Part shown: positions 24,762-33,421 of the stretch, in pieces
Layout of the letters: every line of letters starts with the position of its first letter
Numbering within the stretch: position 1 is the first letter of the stretch
Notes under the pieces: generated by a model
Told to the model about the DNA's origin: nothing
Databases searched by the model: none
Seen by the model: the letters and a program-made list of their open reading frames with translations, nothing else
Made by a program: the position numbers and the translations under genes
Assembly: GCA_964395315.1 (NCBI GenBank)
Contig: CAYNBI010000005.1
Span: 9,458-73,457 of the forward strand
Length of the DNA: 64,000 nucleotides
Reading direction: 5' to 3'
Source: CAVORB01 sp964395315
GTDB lineage: Bacteria; Pseudomonadota; Gammaproteobacteria; Chromatiales; Chromatiaceae

Positions 24762-25190
24762 TCAGCACTGCTCCCAGGGGAGTCCGCGAAAACGCCAGCC
24801 GCCTTGGGTGCTGCGGTGGTGATGCTCGTCAAGATCCCCTTCGAATCCTTCGTCGATGTGGAAGACGTTCCGCATGCCGCTCGCGATCAGGGCCTTGCCG
24901 GCCTCCAGCGAGCGCTTGCCGCTGCGGCAGATCAGGATCACGGGCGTGCACGGATTCTCGGAGGAGCACACGGCTCCGCCGAGCAGAAGCTTGCGAATCT
25001 CTGTGTCGAAGTGCTCGTTGACCGTCCAGTCCGGCTCGTCGATCCAGGGTACGTGGACGGCCCCACTGGGGTGGCCGACGAACAGGTACTCCATGGTGGA
25101 GCGGATGTCGACGAGGATGGCCGTCGGATCGTCGTGCAGTATCTGCCAGGCCTGCTGGGGGGTGAGGCTCTTGGGGCCGGAGTCGCTCAT
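24762..25190 (-). CDS. Single-domain rhodanese, cytoplasmic
   Basis: A 142-residue sulfurtransferase from the ATG at 25190 (GAGG upstream). The rhodanese fold is read from LTPQQAWQILHDDPTAILVDIRSTMEYLFVGHPSGAVHVPW and the active-site loop ILICRSGKRSLEAG, with the persulfide-forming Cys followed by RSGKRS. The ending HHRSTQGGWRFRGLPWEQC is typical of a small rhodanese group in sulfur bacteria and has a C-terminal Cys. No signal peptide. It is convergent with the isc operon. Confidence 0.9.
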   Translation of the reverse strand: MSDSGPKSLTPQQAWQILHDDPTAILVDIRSTMEYLFVGHPSGAVHVPWIDEPDWTVNEHFDTEIRKLLLGGAVCSSENPCTPVILICRSGKRSLEAGKALIASGMRNVFHIDEGFEGDLDEHHHRSTQGGWRFRGLPWEQC

Positions 25191-25359
25191 AGCGGGGGAT
25201 CCTCTTGGTGGTGCTTTCGACGTTCTCGACTGACGCATCGATACTAACCGTTGTCCGCAACGCCCGGAAGGGCGATGGCGGACGGCGCGGCGCAGCGAAA
25301 AACCCGCCGCTCATGGCCGGGAGCTTACCTGAACGCGCATGCGAGCCTTGAGGAGACGG

Positions 25360-26289
25360 ATGGCGGCGATCACTGACAGCGGCAGCCCTCAACCCCTACC
25401 CGCCACGCTCAGGGATCGGTTGCTGGCGGTGTTTCTCTATCTCATCTCGCGGCTTCCCTTGACCTCGCTACAGGGGCTCGGATGGCTGTTTGGCTACGTC
25501 CTGGACAAGATCCCCAACAAGCAACGGCGTAACGCCCTGATCAACATCGAGCTGTGTTTTCCTCACTTCAGCCGCGAGCAGGCGCTGGCGTTTCGCGCCC
25601 GCTCCCTGCGCGAGAACGGCAAGACCTATTTCGAGATGGCCTACCTGCTGTTACGGCCGGCCGACAAGGTTCTGTCCCTGATCAAGGGCGTCTCCGGGGG
25701 CGAGTTCGTGCGGCGGGAGGACGGTCGAGGGTTGATCGTGCTTTCGCCTCACCTGGGTGCCTGGGAACTCGCGGGTCTGTACCTGTCGTCCCTTGGACCT
25801 ACGACGACCTTGTACAAGCCGCAAGAGCTGCTCGATGCGCTCATCTTCGAGGCGCGGGGACGTGCCGGGGCGGTTCTGGTTCCGACCGATGCGCAGGGCG
25901 TTCGCCGGATCATGCAGGCACTCAAGCGTGGCGAATCCGTGGGCATCCTACCGGATCAGGAGCCCAAGGCTCACCGGGGTGCCGTCTTCGCCCCCTTCTT
26001 CGGGGTTCCGGCCTTCACCATGCTTTTGGTTTCGCGTTTGGCCCGTAAGACGGGCTCCCGCGTCGTGTTCATGTTCGCCGAACGGCGCGCCGGAGGAGCT
26101 GGTTTCCACATCCATTGCCTGCCCGCCCCGGACGGCATCGACGCGGAGGACGAAGAGGCCGCGGCCAGCGCGCTCAATCGCGGTGTGGAGCAATGCATTG
26201 CGGTCTGCCCCGAGCAGTACATTTGGCCGTACAAGCGCTTCCGCCACCGCCCTCAGGGCATGGAGAAGTTGTACCGGGGTAAGCTTTGA
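25360..26289 (+). CDS. LpxL/HtrB-family lipid A acyltransferase
   Basis: A 309-residue inner-membrane acyltransferase that adds a secondary acyl chain to lipid A precursors. The ATG at 25360 has GAGGAG 5 bases upstream; an ATG at 25339 is less likely. The catalytic H-x4-E is in LSPHLGAWELAG (His131, Glu136). GILPDQEPKAHRGAVFAPFFG and the C-terminal EQYIWPYKRFRHRP (the W-x-x-K-R-F block) are family marks. Whether it is the LpxL or LpxM type cannot be told. Confidence 0.9.
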   Translation: MAAITDSGSPQPLPATLRDRLLAVFLYLISRLPLTSLQGLGWLFGYVLDKIPNKQRRNALINIELCFPHFSREQALAFRARSLRENGKTYFEMAYLLLRPADKVLSLIKGVSGGEFVRREDGRGLIVLSPHLGAWELAGLYLSSLGPTTTLYKPQELLDALIFEARGRAGAVLVPTDAQGVRRIMQALKRGESVGILPDQEPKAHRGAVFAPFFGVPAFTMLLVSRLARKTGSRVVFMFAERRAGGAGFHIHCLPAPDGIDAEDEEAAASALNRGVEQCIAVCPEQYIWPYKRFRHRPQGMEKLYRGKL

Positions 26290-26362
26290 ATCCCGTCGGC
26301 GCGAATGGCCGGAAAGGAGGCGGGGTGACCCCGTCCAGCCGTGGACGGGGCCGGTGCCGGTG

Positions 26363-26677
26363 TCAGTCGATCTCGGCGGTCGCTGAGTCGCTCTCGCCCT
26401 TGTTGTCGGTCCAACTGAGCTCGATGGTGTCACCCTTCGCCGCCCCGGTGAACTTGAAGGCGATGTAAGGGTTCTTGGAGACGCCGCCGCTCCACAGCGC
26501 CGTCATGACCGTCTGGTCCTTCCACTTGCACACCACCTCCTGGATGAAATGCGCGGGGATGACCTCGCCGGTCTTCTTGTCCTTGCGCAGGCCCGTCTCC
26601 ATCGGGTGACTCATCAGGGCCTTGACCTCGGTGACGTCGCCCTTGAGTTTGGCGCGAGCTTTGATCGTGTTTGCCAT
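26363..26677 (-). CDS. soxZ: Sulfur-oxidation carrier subunit SoxZ
   Basis: A 104-residue immunoglobulin-like protein that pairs with SoxY. It carries IKARAKLKGDVTEVKALMSHPMETGLRKD and ends with TIELSWTDNKGESDSATAEID. No signal peptide: SoxZ is co-exported with SoxY by the Tat route. It lies 36 bases after soxY in the same transcript. SoxA, X, B, C and D are not in the window. Confidence 0.97.
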   Translation of the reverse strand: MANTIKARAKLKGDVTEVKALMSHPMETGLRKDKKTGEVIPAHFIQEVVCKWKDQTVMTALWSGGVSKNPYIAFKFTGAAKGDTIELSWTDNKGESDSATAEID

Positions 26678-26713
26678 TCTTTGCTACCTCGCAATCGAAT
26701 TCGCTGTAAGGGA

Positions 26714-27187
26714 TCAGCCGCCGCAGCCGCCGATCGTGACCTTGACCTCTTTGGCCGCGCTCATGACTTTGTCGCCCGCCTTGACCACGGCGATGACGTT
26801 CGCGGTCTTCGCCATCTTGATGCGGGTGGAAACGAAGCCGACTGCGCCCGCGCCCAGATCGAACGAGGCGATCAACGGGGTCTGATTGCCAGCAGCGATG
26901 ATGGCGATGGAACTGATGCCTTCCAGGTCGGATTCGACCGTCACCGGGACCACGGCACCGTTTTCCGCGATGTCAGGCGCCTTGATCTTGATCGCATCGC
27001 TGGCCTCATGGGTGTTGCTGCCGAGCAGCGCGTTAAGGGCGTCGTCGAGGTTTTCCGCCTTGAAGGCCGCCTCGGGCCAAGCCGCGAGGACCGCGCGCGG
27101 CGTCAACAGGCCGGCGCCGACCGCTACACCGACCGCGCCCGCGGCCAGAGAGCCTTTCAGCAGGATTCTGCGTTTTGCGTCGATCAT
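26714..27187 (-). CDS. soxY: Sulfur-oxidation carrier subunit SoxY
   Basis: A 157-residue periplasmic carrier of thiosulfate-derived sulfur. A Tat signal (KRRILLKGSLAAGAVGVAVGAG, cleaved near AVLA) is followed by the mature domain. The swinging C-terminal arm ends VTIGGCGG, with the substrate-binding cysteine two residues from the end, as in all functional SoxY. GACAGGAGATAATTC precedes the ATG. The promoter should lie in the 474-base region upstream. Confidence 0.98.
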   Translation of the reverse strand: MIDAKRRILLKGSLAAGAVGVAVGAGLLTPRAVLAAWPEAAFKAENLDDALNALLGSNTHEASDAIKIKAPDIAENGAVVPVTVESDLEGISSIAIIAAGNQTPLIASFDLGAGAVGFVSTRIKMAKTANVIAVVKAGDKVMSAAKEVKVTIGGCGG

Positions 27188-27552
27188 GAATTATCTCCTG
27201 TCGAGCAATGTCTAGGGGTTTACGGGATGGGTTGGACTGACGACCCTGTCGTCGTGGTACTTCGGCCAGCACGCGGGCTCGCCGCTGGGAGGCATCCGTT
27301 TGAGGCCTGCATGCAGAAGGCTTGACCGTCCAAAACGATCGGCAACATCAAGCCGCCGCGATGCCGGGGGCAGGTGTAGTGACCGCCGCGCTCGAAAGGA
27401 CAGCAACTAAAAACAGCCTCCGGGTTATCTAGGATCAAACCCGCGGCCTTCCTCCTGGTGCATGCCAATTCTTTCTTCTCGTCATTAGGAAGCGAACCGG
27501 GCGAAACGCCCTCTGCGCGCGGGGACAGGGCCTTGAAGCCTCTGATCCCCGT

Positions 27553-27580
27553 CCGAACCCAGGGCTTTTCTTGGGTTCGG
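27553..27580. repeat. 9-bp inverted repeat upstream of soxYZ
   Basis: CCGAACCCA (27553-27561) and TGGGTTCGG (27572-27580) are perfect complements around a 10-base spacer. On the minus strand this is the second hairpin after the bepA-like gene. No T-run follows. Confidence 0.5.
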
Positions 27581-27612
27581 GCGTCGCTCCGGATTCGGTT
27601 CTTGCTCAAGCC

Positions 27613-27635
27613 CGGTAAGCTTAACCTACCGGGAG
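27613..27635 (-). terminator. Hairpin after the bepA-like gene
   Basis: CCCGGTA (27613-27619) and TACCGGG (27629-27635) form a 7-bp stem with a 9-base loop, 27 bases past the stop on the minus strand. There is no T-tract, so termination here would be weak or Rho-assisted. Confidence 0.35.
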
Positions 27636-27661
27636 AGCGGTGCAAACAGCTTTCGACCTTC

Positions 27662-29158
27662 CTAACCCTCTTCCCTGCCCCGGCGCTTGCCTTCCTCTTC
27701 TTCCGCTTCTTTTTCCTCCTTGAGCGTTTCCAGCCTTGCCTGGGCCTGTGAGGCATCCTGAAAGCTCGCGTTAGGTTGTTTGAGGGCGAGCTCCAACTGA
27801 AGAATCGCGGGCTCGAGCTCCCCTTCCGAGTAGTAGGCCTCGGCGCGATACATATGGGTCGCCGCACGCTGGCCGGATTTGAGCGCCGCGTCTGCCATCA
27901 ACCGGTAAAGGTAGGTCTGGCCCGGGCGTATGCGCTCTAGCTGCTTCAGCACATTGAGGGCGTTCGCCGGTTGTCCGGTCGCCATCAGCGCCTTCGCGTA
28001 CGCGATCCGGAGCGGCATGTTCTCCGGACGCAGCCCGGACGAGGTGCGCAGCTTCACGACCGCCTCGTTGCCATTGCCGCGCTGCATATCGAGCTCGGCG
28101 TCCAGGATGATGAACTCGGCCTGGTTCGGATGGGCCGATACCAGTTGCTGCACCTGTTCGGAGGCCGCAGCCGTCTGATTGGCGCGGGCCAAAGCGGAGG
28201 CGTATCCGTACCGTTCCGCGACCTCGTTGCGATAGCGGTTCTGGTTGAGCGTGGCGCGGAAGTGGCTCACGGCCTTGGCCGGGTCCTTGTAGGACCTCTC
28301 GCGTAGGCGGGCTCGGGTCAGATGAAAGCGCAAATCATCCGCTCGCTGCTTCGCGCCGTAGCTCTCCGCCCGTCCGAGGGCGTCTGCAATCCGATTCGTG
28401 GTCACGGGGTGGGTTCGCAGGAACTCCGGGGCGTCGGTCTCGTACAGACGGCTGGCCTTGGACATGCGCTCGAAGAAACCAGGCATGGCGTAGGTATCGA
28501 AGCCCGCCTCGGCAAGCGTGGCGATGCCCACGCGGTCGGCCTCCTTCTCGTTTTCGCGGGTGAAGTTGATCTGACGCTGGGCCGCCGCCGCTTGTACGCC
28601 GGCGACCGCGGCGGCGCCGACGTTGGCGTCGACCTGGGCACCGAGGATTGCGGCCGCGATGAGCAGGGCCGTCGCGGGGATGCTGAGCTGCTGCTGGTCC
28701 TCGAACGCACGCATCAGGTGGCGTTGGGTTACGTGGGCAATCTCGTGCGCCATGACCGCCGCGAGCTCGCTCTCGCTCTCGCTCGCCAGCACCAGCCCGG
28801 AGTACACCCCGATGTGTCCGTCTGGCCCGGCGAAGGCGTTGATGACGGGCTCGTCGATCAGAAAAAAGGAGTAACGACCCGCGCCGGTACCGCTCGCCGC
28901 TACCAGGCGGCGACCCAGGCTCTCGATGTAGTCCGTCAGCAGCGGGTCCTCGATCACCGGCAGGGCCTCGCGGACGCTGCGCATGAATGCGCGGCCGAGC
29001 TGGCGCTCCTCGCCCATAGACATCAGTGTGTCGGCGGAGCTTCCGAAGTCCGGGAGCGCAAAAGGCTCCGCGCTGACCGTCGCGGACCCCGTCCCGGCGG
29101 ACAGGGTCAGGGACAGAACGAGTGCGGCGCCGCGTCTGATGCAGGACTTCGGTTTCAT
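27662..29158 (-). CDS. BepA-like M48 metalloprotease with TPR repeats
   Basis: A 498-residue periplasmic zinc protease like BepA/YfgC, which degrades stalled outer-membrane proteins and helps LptD assembly. It has a signal peptide (RRGAALVLSLTLSAGTGSATVSA) and the catalytic HEIAH (138-142) in AVMAHEIAHVTQRHL. A third ligand is expected in ENEKEADRVGIATLAEAG. The tetratricopeptide region covers about 300-470. The tail is charged (KEEKEAEEEEGKRRGREEG). A GTG at 29167 would add three residues. Confidence 0.9.
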   Translation of the reverse strand: MKPKSCIRRGAALVLSLTLSAGTGSATVSAEPFALPDFGSSADTLMSMGEERQLGRAFMRSVREALPVIEDPLLTDYIESLGRRLVAASGTGAGRYSFFLIDEPVINAFAGPDGHIGVYSGLVLASESESELAAVMAHEIAHVTQRHLMRAFEDQQQLSIPATALLIAAAILGAQVDANVGAAAVAGVQAAAAQRQINFTRENEKEADRVGIATLAEAGFDTYAMPGFFERMSKASRLYETDAPEFLRTHPVTTNRIADALGRAESYGAKQRADDLRFHLTRARLRERSYKDPAKAVSHFRATLNQNRYRNEVAERYGYASALARANQTAAASEQVQQLVSAHPNQAEFIILDAELDMQRGNGNEAVVKLRTSSGLRPENMPLRIAYAKALMATGQPANALNVLKQLERIRPGQTYLYRLMADAALKSGQRAATHMYRAEAYYSEGELEPAILQLELALKQPNASFQDASQAQARLETLKEEKEAEEEEGKRRGREEG

Positions 29159-29394
29159 ACGACCCACTGAGAACGGTGCGGGGCGCTGGAGTTCCCGCGT
29201 ACGCCGCGGCAGTGCCGGCGTGCAGCGGCGAGATCCTTGATGAAGGAAGCTCGAGCGGTCGGGTTTCCGATTGCGCCTGGGACCGGCTTGCCAGTTTCAA
29301 TTGTGCCTGAGCGCGCGGCCGAAAGATTGAAAAAATTGTGAACCTGCTCGTTGGGTCGACGGCCGTTGCGCCTGCGGATCGTGGTCGTGAGGAA

Positions 29395-30675
29395 TCAGTT
29401 GAGCTGGATCCGTTGCCCCCAAGGGACCTTGCTCTTTCCCTTGACCAGCCAGATCACCGGGTAGGGAGGCTCTTTCGCGGGGAAGGTTCCCTGGGCGTCG
29501 GAAAAGTAAACCAGAAGGTCGGGTCTCGCGCCCGCCCGCTCGACCCAGTCGAAGACGGGCACGAAGCTGGTGCCGCCGCCGCCCTTGACCTCAGCCGGTC
29601 GCTTGAACGCCTCCCAGGCCTCGAACACCCAGGGCGCCCCCTCGCACAGCTTGGCGTCGCAGGGCAGCAGGGTGATTCGCGCCCGCACCTGGCCCTTGAG
29701 CGCGTCGATCTCGTCGATGAACTCCTCCATCTCGCTGTCCTTGATCGAGCCCGAGGTGTCGACCGCGACCACCAGGTCGAGCTGCTGGCTGCGCAGGCTC
29801 GGGAGGATGAAGTCCCCCTCGCGCCGCGAGGGGCGCATATAGCTGTAGTCGTCGCGGGCGATCGCCGTCATGTACCGCGCGAGCAGCATGCGCCACGGCA
29901 GCTGTGGCTGAAGCAGGTGGTCGATCATGCGCGCCAGCTCGCCGCCGAGCCTGCCGTGCTGCATGGCCTGCTGGGCCGCCCCCGCCATGCGTTGCTGCCA
30001 CTGGATGCTGAGGGTCTCCTGCTCGTCCGGGGTCAGGGGCGGAGGCTGGGGCGCGCCGCCCTGGTCGGGATCGGCCTCGGCTTGTGCGCCGCTGGGGTCG
30101 GGGTCGTTGTCCGGCCGAGAGCCGCCCCCCTGCGCATCCTTGTCCGGCCTGTCCTGTCTGGAGCGCTCCTGCAGGTCGTTCTCGCGCATCCCGGCGTCGC
30201 CGCGCGCTCCCTGGTTGTCCTGGTCGTAGGCGTGCTTGTCCAGGGTCTCGGATTGGTCGTTGTCGTCCAGGAGGGGGTAGATCTCCTCCGCCGTCATGCC
30301 CTTGAACATCGGCATGTGCAGGGCGTTGGCCGGGGCCTTGAGCCCGTCGTCCATGAGCAGCGGGTTGATGGCGTAGTCGCAGGCGAGATCCCACTTGTGC
30401 TTCGTACGGTGCTGGCGCCGGGCGAAGTGGGACAGGGCGCAGTGCAGGGCCTCGTGGGCGAGCATGAACTGGGTCTCGTCCATGCTCAGGCGGCCGATGT
30501 ACTCGGGGTTGTAGTAGAAGGCGCGGGCGTCGGTAGCGGTGGTCGCGCACCAGTCCGGCTTCGCCGCGTGCATCGGCAGGCGCAGCACCAGGGCGCCGAG
30601 GAAGGGCTTGTCGAGGATCAGGCGCGTTCGCGCCGCCGCGAGTTTGGTCTCGATCGCCCCGATGTCGATGGACAT
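29395..30675 (-). CDS. HExxH metallopeptidase-like and VWA-like protein (DUF2201 type)
   Basis: A 426-residue protein of two parts. The N-terminal part has HEALH at 74-78 (AHEALHCALSHFARRQHRT) and DLACDYAINPLL, a putative zinc-peptidase core. After an acidic, Gln/Asp/Pro-rich linker (about 150-220) comes a VWA-like domain with the metal-ion-dependent adhesion motif DTSGS (from residue 306) and late FSDAQGTFP. No signal peptide, so cytoplasmic. It is partnered with the MoxR-type ATPase 33 bases upstream. Such ATPase-VWA pairs generally act in complex or cofactor maturation; the specific target is unknown. Confidence 0.8.
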   Translation of the reverse strand: MSIDIGAIETKLAAARTRLILDKPFLGALVLRLPMHAAKPDWCATTATDARAFYYNPEYIGRLSMDETQFMLAHEALHCALSHFARRQHRTKHKWDLACDYAINPLLMDDGLKAPANALHMPMFKGMTAEEIYPLLDDNDQSETLDKHAYDQDNQGARGDAGMRENDLQERSRQDRPDKDAQGGGSRPDNDPDPSGAQAEADPDQGGAPQPPPLTPDEQETLSIQWQQRMAGAAQQAMQHGRLGGELARMIDHLLQPQLPWRMLLARYMTAIARDDYSYMRPSRREGDFILPSLRSQQLDLVVAVDTSGSIKDSEMEEFIDEIDALKGQVRARITLLPCDAKLCEGAPWVFEAWEAFKRPAEVKGGGGTSFVPVFDWVERAGARPDLLVYFSDAQGTFPAKEPPYPVIWLVKGKSKVPWGQRIQLN

Positions 30676-30708
30676 GGTCACTGAAACGCGTCCAAGCCGC
30701 TGTCGCCG

Positions 30709-31782
30709 CTACTCGAAGAGCATTACGTCGGAGATCGCCTGGGCCCAGTCGGCGAAGGCGGGGACCTCGAACAGCTCGTTGCCGATGGCCCGGTGCAGAT
30801 CCGAGACCAGCATCACGCCCATCTCGCGCTGCGGGAAGCGGCCCGCATACTTGAGGATGTTGCCGATCGCAAACTGGGCGTTGTCGCCGGCGCGGGCGCG
30901 GATCGCTCGACCCACCAGCGCGGCGGCGACGGCGTACTGCAGATCGATCTCCCGCGGCACCGGTACCTCGTCCCCGGCGATGATGGCATCCAGATCGGGC
31001 ATCTGGTCCAGGCTGTTGACAAATGCGTGCAGCTCGATCCCGGCGGCGGGGCCCACGCACGCCTGCAGCGTACCCTGCAGCAGCGCGGCGTGGTCTTCGA
31101 ATTTCCGCAGGCCGCGGTGCGCAAACTCCCAGGAGCGGGGAGAGGGGAAGGCCACCGGATTGTGGGCCGGGTCGAAGTCGAACAGCAGCTCGGGACGGAA
31201 TCTAAGGAAGGCGATCACTCGCTCGTCGATGCCGTTCGCGTACGCCCAGGCCACCCAGTCGTCGAGGTGGACCTCTACCTCGAAGTGGGAGAAGCGGTTA
31301 GCCAATGGGGCCGGCATCGTGTAGGTGACGCCGCGGTCGCCCTGGCGGTTGCCGGCGGCGAATATCGCCCAGTGGTCGGGCACCTGATATTCGCCCAGGC
31401 GGCGATCCAGAATGAGCTGGTAGGCGGCCGCCGAGACCGCGGGCGGCGCCGAGGTGATCTCGTCCAGGAACAGGATTCCCCGTGGCCCGTGGCGCTCGGT
31501 ATCCGGAAGGATTGACGGCACTGCCCAGTCGACCCGGTCCCCTGCCCGGAATGGGATACCCCGTAGGTCGCTGGGCTCCATCTGGGACAGCCGGATGTCG
31601 ATCACGGGCACACCGTGCTCGGCGGCGACTTGGGCCACCATCTGCGACTTGCCGACGCCCGGCGGGCCCCAGAGCATGACGGGGGTGTGATGACCTTCCG
31701 ACGTGCTCAGGAACTCACGGTTCAAAACGCGTAGTAGTTGTGCGGGACGCATGTTCTCGAGTCTGCCTCGATCCTGATCCAT
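30709..31782 (-). CDS. MoxR-family AAA+ ATPase
   Basis: A 357-residue ATPase. Walker A is LWGPPGVGKSQM, Walker B ILFLDEITSAPP, and sensor 1 IFAAGNRQGD; PLANRFSHFEVEV is the arginine-finger block. MoxR proteins work with VWA proteins as chaperones that remodel or load metal into enzymes; the VWA partner here is the next gene. The ATG at 31752 (MRPAQLLRVLNREF) is an alternative start. No enzyme operon needing maturation is adjacent, so the client is not evident. Confidence 0.88.
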   Translation of the reverse strand: MDQDRGRLENMRPAQLLRVLNREFLSTSEGHHTPVMLWGPPGVGKSQMVAQVAAEHGVPVIDIRLSQMEPSDLRGIPFRAGDRVDWAVPSILPDTERHGPRGILFLDEITSAPPAVSAAAYQLILDRRLGEYQVPDHWAIFAAGNRQGDRGVTYTMPAPLANRFSHFEVEVHLDDWVAWAYANGIDERVIAFLRFRPELLFDFDPAHNPVAFPSPRSWEFAHRGLRKFEDHAALLQGTLQACVGPAAGIELHAFVNSLDQMPDLDAIIAGDEVPVPREIDLQYAVAAALVGRAIRARAGDNAQFAIGNILKYAGRFPQREMGVMLVSDLHRAIGNELFEVPAFADWAQAISDVMLFE

Positions 31783-32103
31783 TGAAGTGCGGGCGGCCCC
31801 GGGGGGCTCGCCCAGCGGGGAGCGAGAGGAGAGCTTAGCGCTCCGACCACAAGTGCTCTATGCATGCGTAGGTATGACTGCGCGTCGTGATTCACAACCC
31901 CTTTGCGCCCATTAGAAAAACGGAGTATTCTTATGCCCCTTACGCTTCCCGGGATGGTCCCACGGGAGGCGCAGAATCGTCTCGCGACGAGAGAAAGAGA
32001 TGCCGCGCGTCAACGGGCGAGATTCGCAACCGGCCCCGGGGGCACGCACGGCGAAGATCCAAAAGACTTAGACCTCTTTATTGGTAATGCTCGGAGACCG
32101 GAT
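31783..32103. other. 321-base intergenic region between the MoxR ATPase and the 65-residue gene
   Basis: The two flanking genes are divergent, so promoters for both must lie here. The frame of the 65-residue protein is open back to 31903, with an ATG at 31933 preceded by GGAG. However, the extra sequence is Arg-rich, low in hydrophobics and unlike the conserved part, so I take it as untranslated leader. No clear operator was seen. Confidence 0.4.
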
Positions 32104-32301
32104 ATGAATCAGTTTTACTACGACGCCGTGACCAAGATGGAGCAGATGGGTGTCGACGACGAGTACATCCAGGGTTGGCAGTGTGGCTTCCTCCAGAACC
32201 CGAAGCGCGAAGAGCAGCGTCTCACCGACGCCTACGAGGCGGGTTACGCCGACGGCGAGGAGAAGAACACCGACAACTTCGCCGACTGGGCGAAGAACTG
32301 A
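32104..32301 (+). CDS. Conserved 65-residue acidic protein, function unknown
   Basis: It starts MNQFYYDAVTKMEQMGVDDEY, continues QGWQCGFLQNPKREEQR and ends AYEAGYADGEEKNTDNFADW. GGAG lies 9 bases upstream of the ATG, and a strong terminator follows 85 bases after the stop, so this is a compact single-gene unit. The G-W...G-F and A-Y-x-x-G-Y-x-D-G elements loosely recall ribosome-modulation-factor-type proteins (G-Y-x-x-G), but the resemblance is too short to name it. I have the impression that similar proteins occur in other purple sulfur bacteria. Confidence 0.75.
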   Translation: MNQFYYDAVTKMEQMGVDDEYIQGWQCGFLQNPKREEQRLTDAYEAGYADGEEKNTDNFADWAKN

Positions 32302-32385
32302 TCCCGGTTAGACCGGACAGCACCCCCCGGCCGCTCGCAAGCGTGAGTTCCGGGGCAAAGCCGCCACGGGCGTTGCGGTAAACGG

Positions 32386-32414
32386 AAAAAGGCGGGGCTA
32401 ACCCGCCTTTTTTT
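32386..32414 (+). terminator. Rho-independent terminator
   Basis: An A5 run and GGCGGG (32391-32396), a GCTAA loop, CCCGCC (32402-32407), then T7. The stem extends to 11 bp with the A/T pairs. It ends the 65-residue gene; the A-tract would let it work on the other strand too, but no minus-strand gene enters from the right. Confidence 0.9.
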
Positions 32415-32476
32415 GTGCCCTCCACGATCGTGTCGACAAGCACCCCCATCGCGCCCGGCGGTTCGGCGTCAGCGGC

Positions 32477-33349
32477 ATGAGTTCGCAAACCCACAGATTG
32501 CGGGAACTGCTCCATGGCCCCGAGCTGTTGCGCATGCCGTGCTGTTTCGACGCCCTGTCCGCGCGCCTGATCGAGCGCGCGGGCTTCCCCTTGACCTTCA
32601 TGAGCGGCTTCGCTGTGGCCGCGGCTCGCCTCGCTGGGCCGGACACCGGGCTGCTGTCCTACGCGGAGATGCTCGATCAGGGGCGCAGCATCCTGGAGGC
32701 GGTCTCGCTACCGGTCATCGGCGATGGCGACACCGGCTACGGCAACCCCGCCAACGTTCGGCGCACCGTGGAGGGTTACGCGCGGTCGGGCTTCGCCGGG
32801 ATCATGATCGAGGACCAACTTGCCCCCAAGCGATGCGGACACACCCGCGGTAAGGAGGTGGTCGAGCGCGCCGAGGCCCTCGCGCGCATCCGCGCCGCAT
32901 TGGATGCGCGCGACGCCGGCGCGGACATCCTGATCATGGCGCGTACCGATGCCCGGGCTACCCGCGGCATGGACGAGGCCCTTTGGCGCATGCAGGCCTT
33001 CGCCGGCCTGGGGGCGGACATCCTGTTCCTTGAGGCTCCGCGAGACGAGGCCGAGATGAGCCTGTTCTGCCAGCGCATTCCCGGCCCCAAGATGGCGAAC
33101 ATGCTGGAAGAGGGCGTCACGCCCGTGCTCCCGCCCGCGCGCCTGCAGGAGATCGGCTACAAGATCGCCGCCTATCCTCTGACCCTGCTCAACTCCGCCG
33201 TTTACGCCATGCAGGAGGCATTGGCGGACCTGTCGGCCGGACGGACACCGTGCAGGCGCGTGGACTTTGCCGCCATCCGGGACATCGTGGGATTCGACGT
33301 CTACGACAGGCTGCTGGAAGCCTACGCCGCGGGCGACCAAACATCTTGA
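32477..33349 (+). CDS. Isocitrate lyase/PEP mutase family enzyme (PrpB-like)
   Basis: A 290-residue (beta/alpha)8 enzyme. Family marks: MPCCFDALSARLIERAGFPLTFMSGFAVAAA, the Mg2+-binding VIGDGDTGYGNP, GIMIEDQLAPKRCGH with the catalytic-loop KRCGH, and ILIMARTDARATRG. KRCGH favours a C-C lyase (2-methylisocitrate lyase-like) over a PEP mutase. No prpC or prpD neighbours are present, so a role in propionate use is doubtful; oxaloacetate or other 2-oxoacid lyase activity is possible. It stands alone after the terminator. Confidence 0.8.
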   Translation: MSSQTHRLRELLHGPELLRMPCCFDALSARLIERAGFPLTFMSGFAVAAARLAGPDTGLLSYAEMLDQGRSILEAVSLPVIGDGDTGYGNPANVRRTVEGYARSGFAGIMIEDQLAPKRCGHTRGKEVVERAEALARIRAALDARDAGADILIMARTDARATRGMDEALWRMQAFAGLGADILFLEAPRDEAEMSLFCQRIPGPKMANMLEEGVTPVLPPARLQEIGYKIAAYPLTLLNSAVYAMQEALADLSAGRTPCRRVDFAAIRDIVGFDVYDRLLEAYAAGDQTS

Positions 33350-33421
33350 TCCGACGCCCGGCGGATCGTATGTCATAGTGGTCAATGTGCTCGTACGACC
33401 CAGCGCACCGAGAGGCAGAGC

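Larger units (their letters stand above)
27188..27661. other. 474-base region upstream of soxYZ, no convincing gene
   Basis: It lies between the bepA-like stop and soxY, both on the minus strand. A minus-strand frame with several cysteines (AVFSCCPFERGGHYTCP...) runs through it but has no clear start and overlaps the bepA-like gene, so I do not call it. Two hairpins after the bepA-like stop are listed separately. Regulatory sites for soxYZ are expected here but no operator was recognised. Confidence 0.4.

Noticed and set aside
27220..27867. Cysteine-rich minus-strand frame upstream of soxY
   Set aside because: It overlaps the end of the bepA-like gene in another frame, has no start signal, and the CCPFERGGHYTCP stretch matches no family I know.
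31933..32103. Earlier ATG with GGAG for the 65-residue protein
   Set aside because: The added 57 residues are Arg-rich and look non-coding, while the ATG at 32104 has its own ribosome-binding site and begins the coherent aromatic/acidic sequence.
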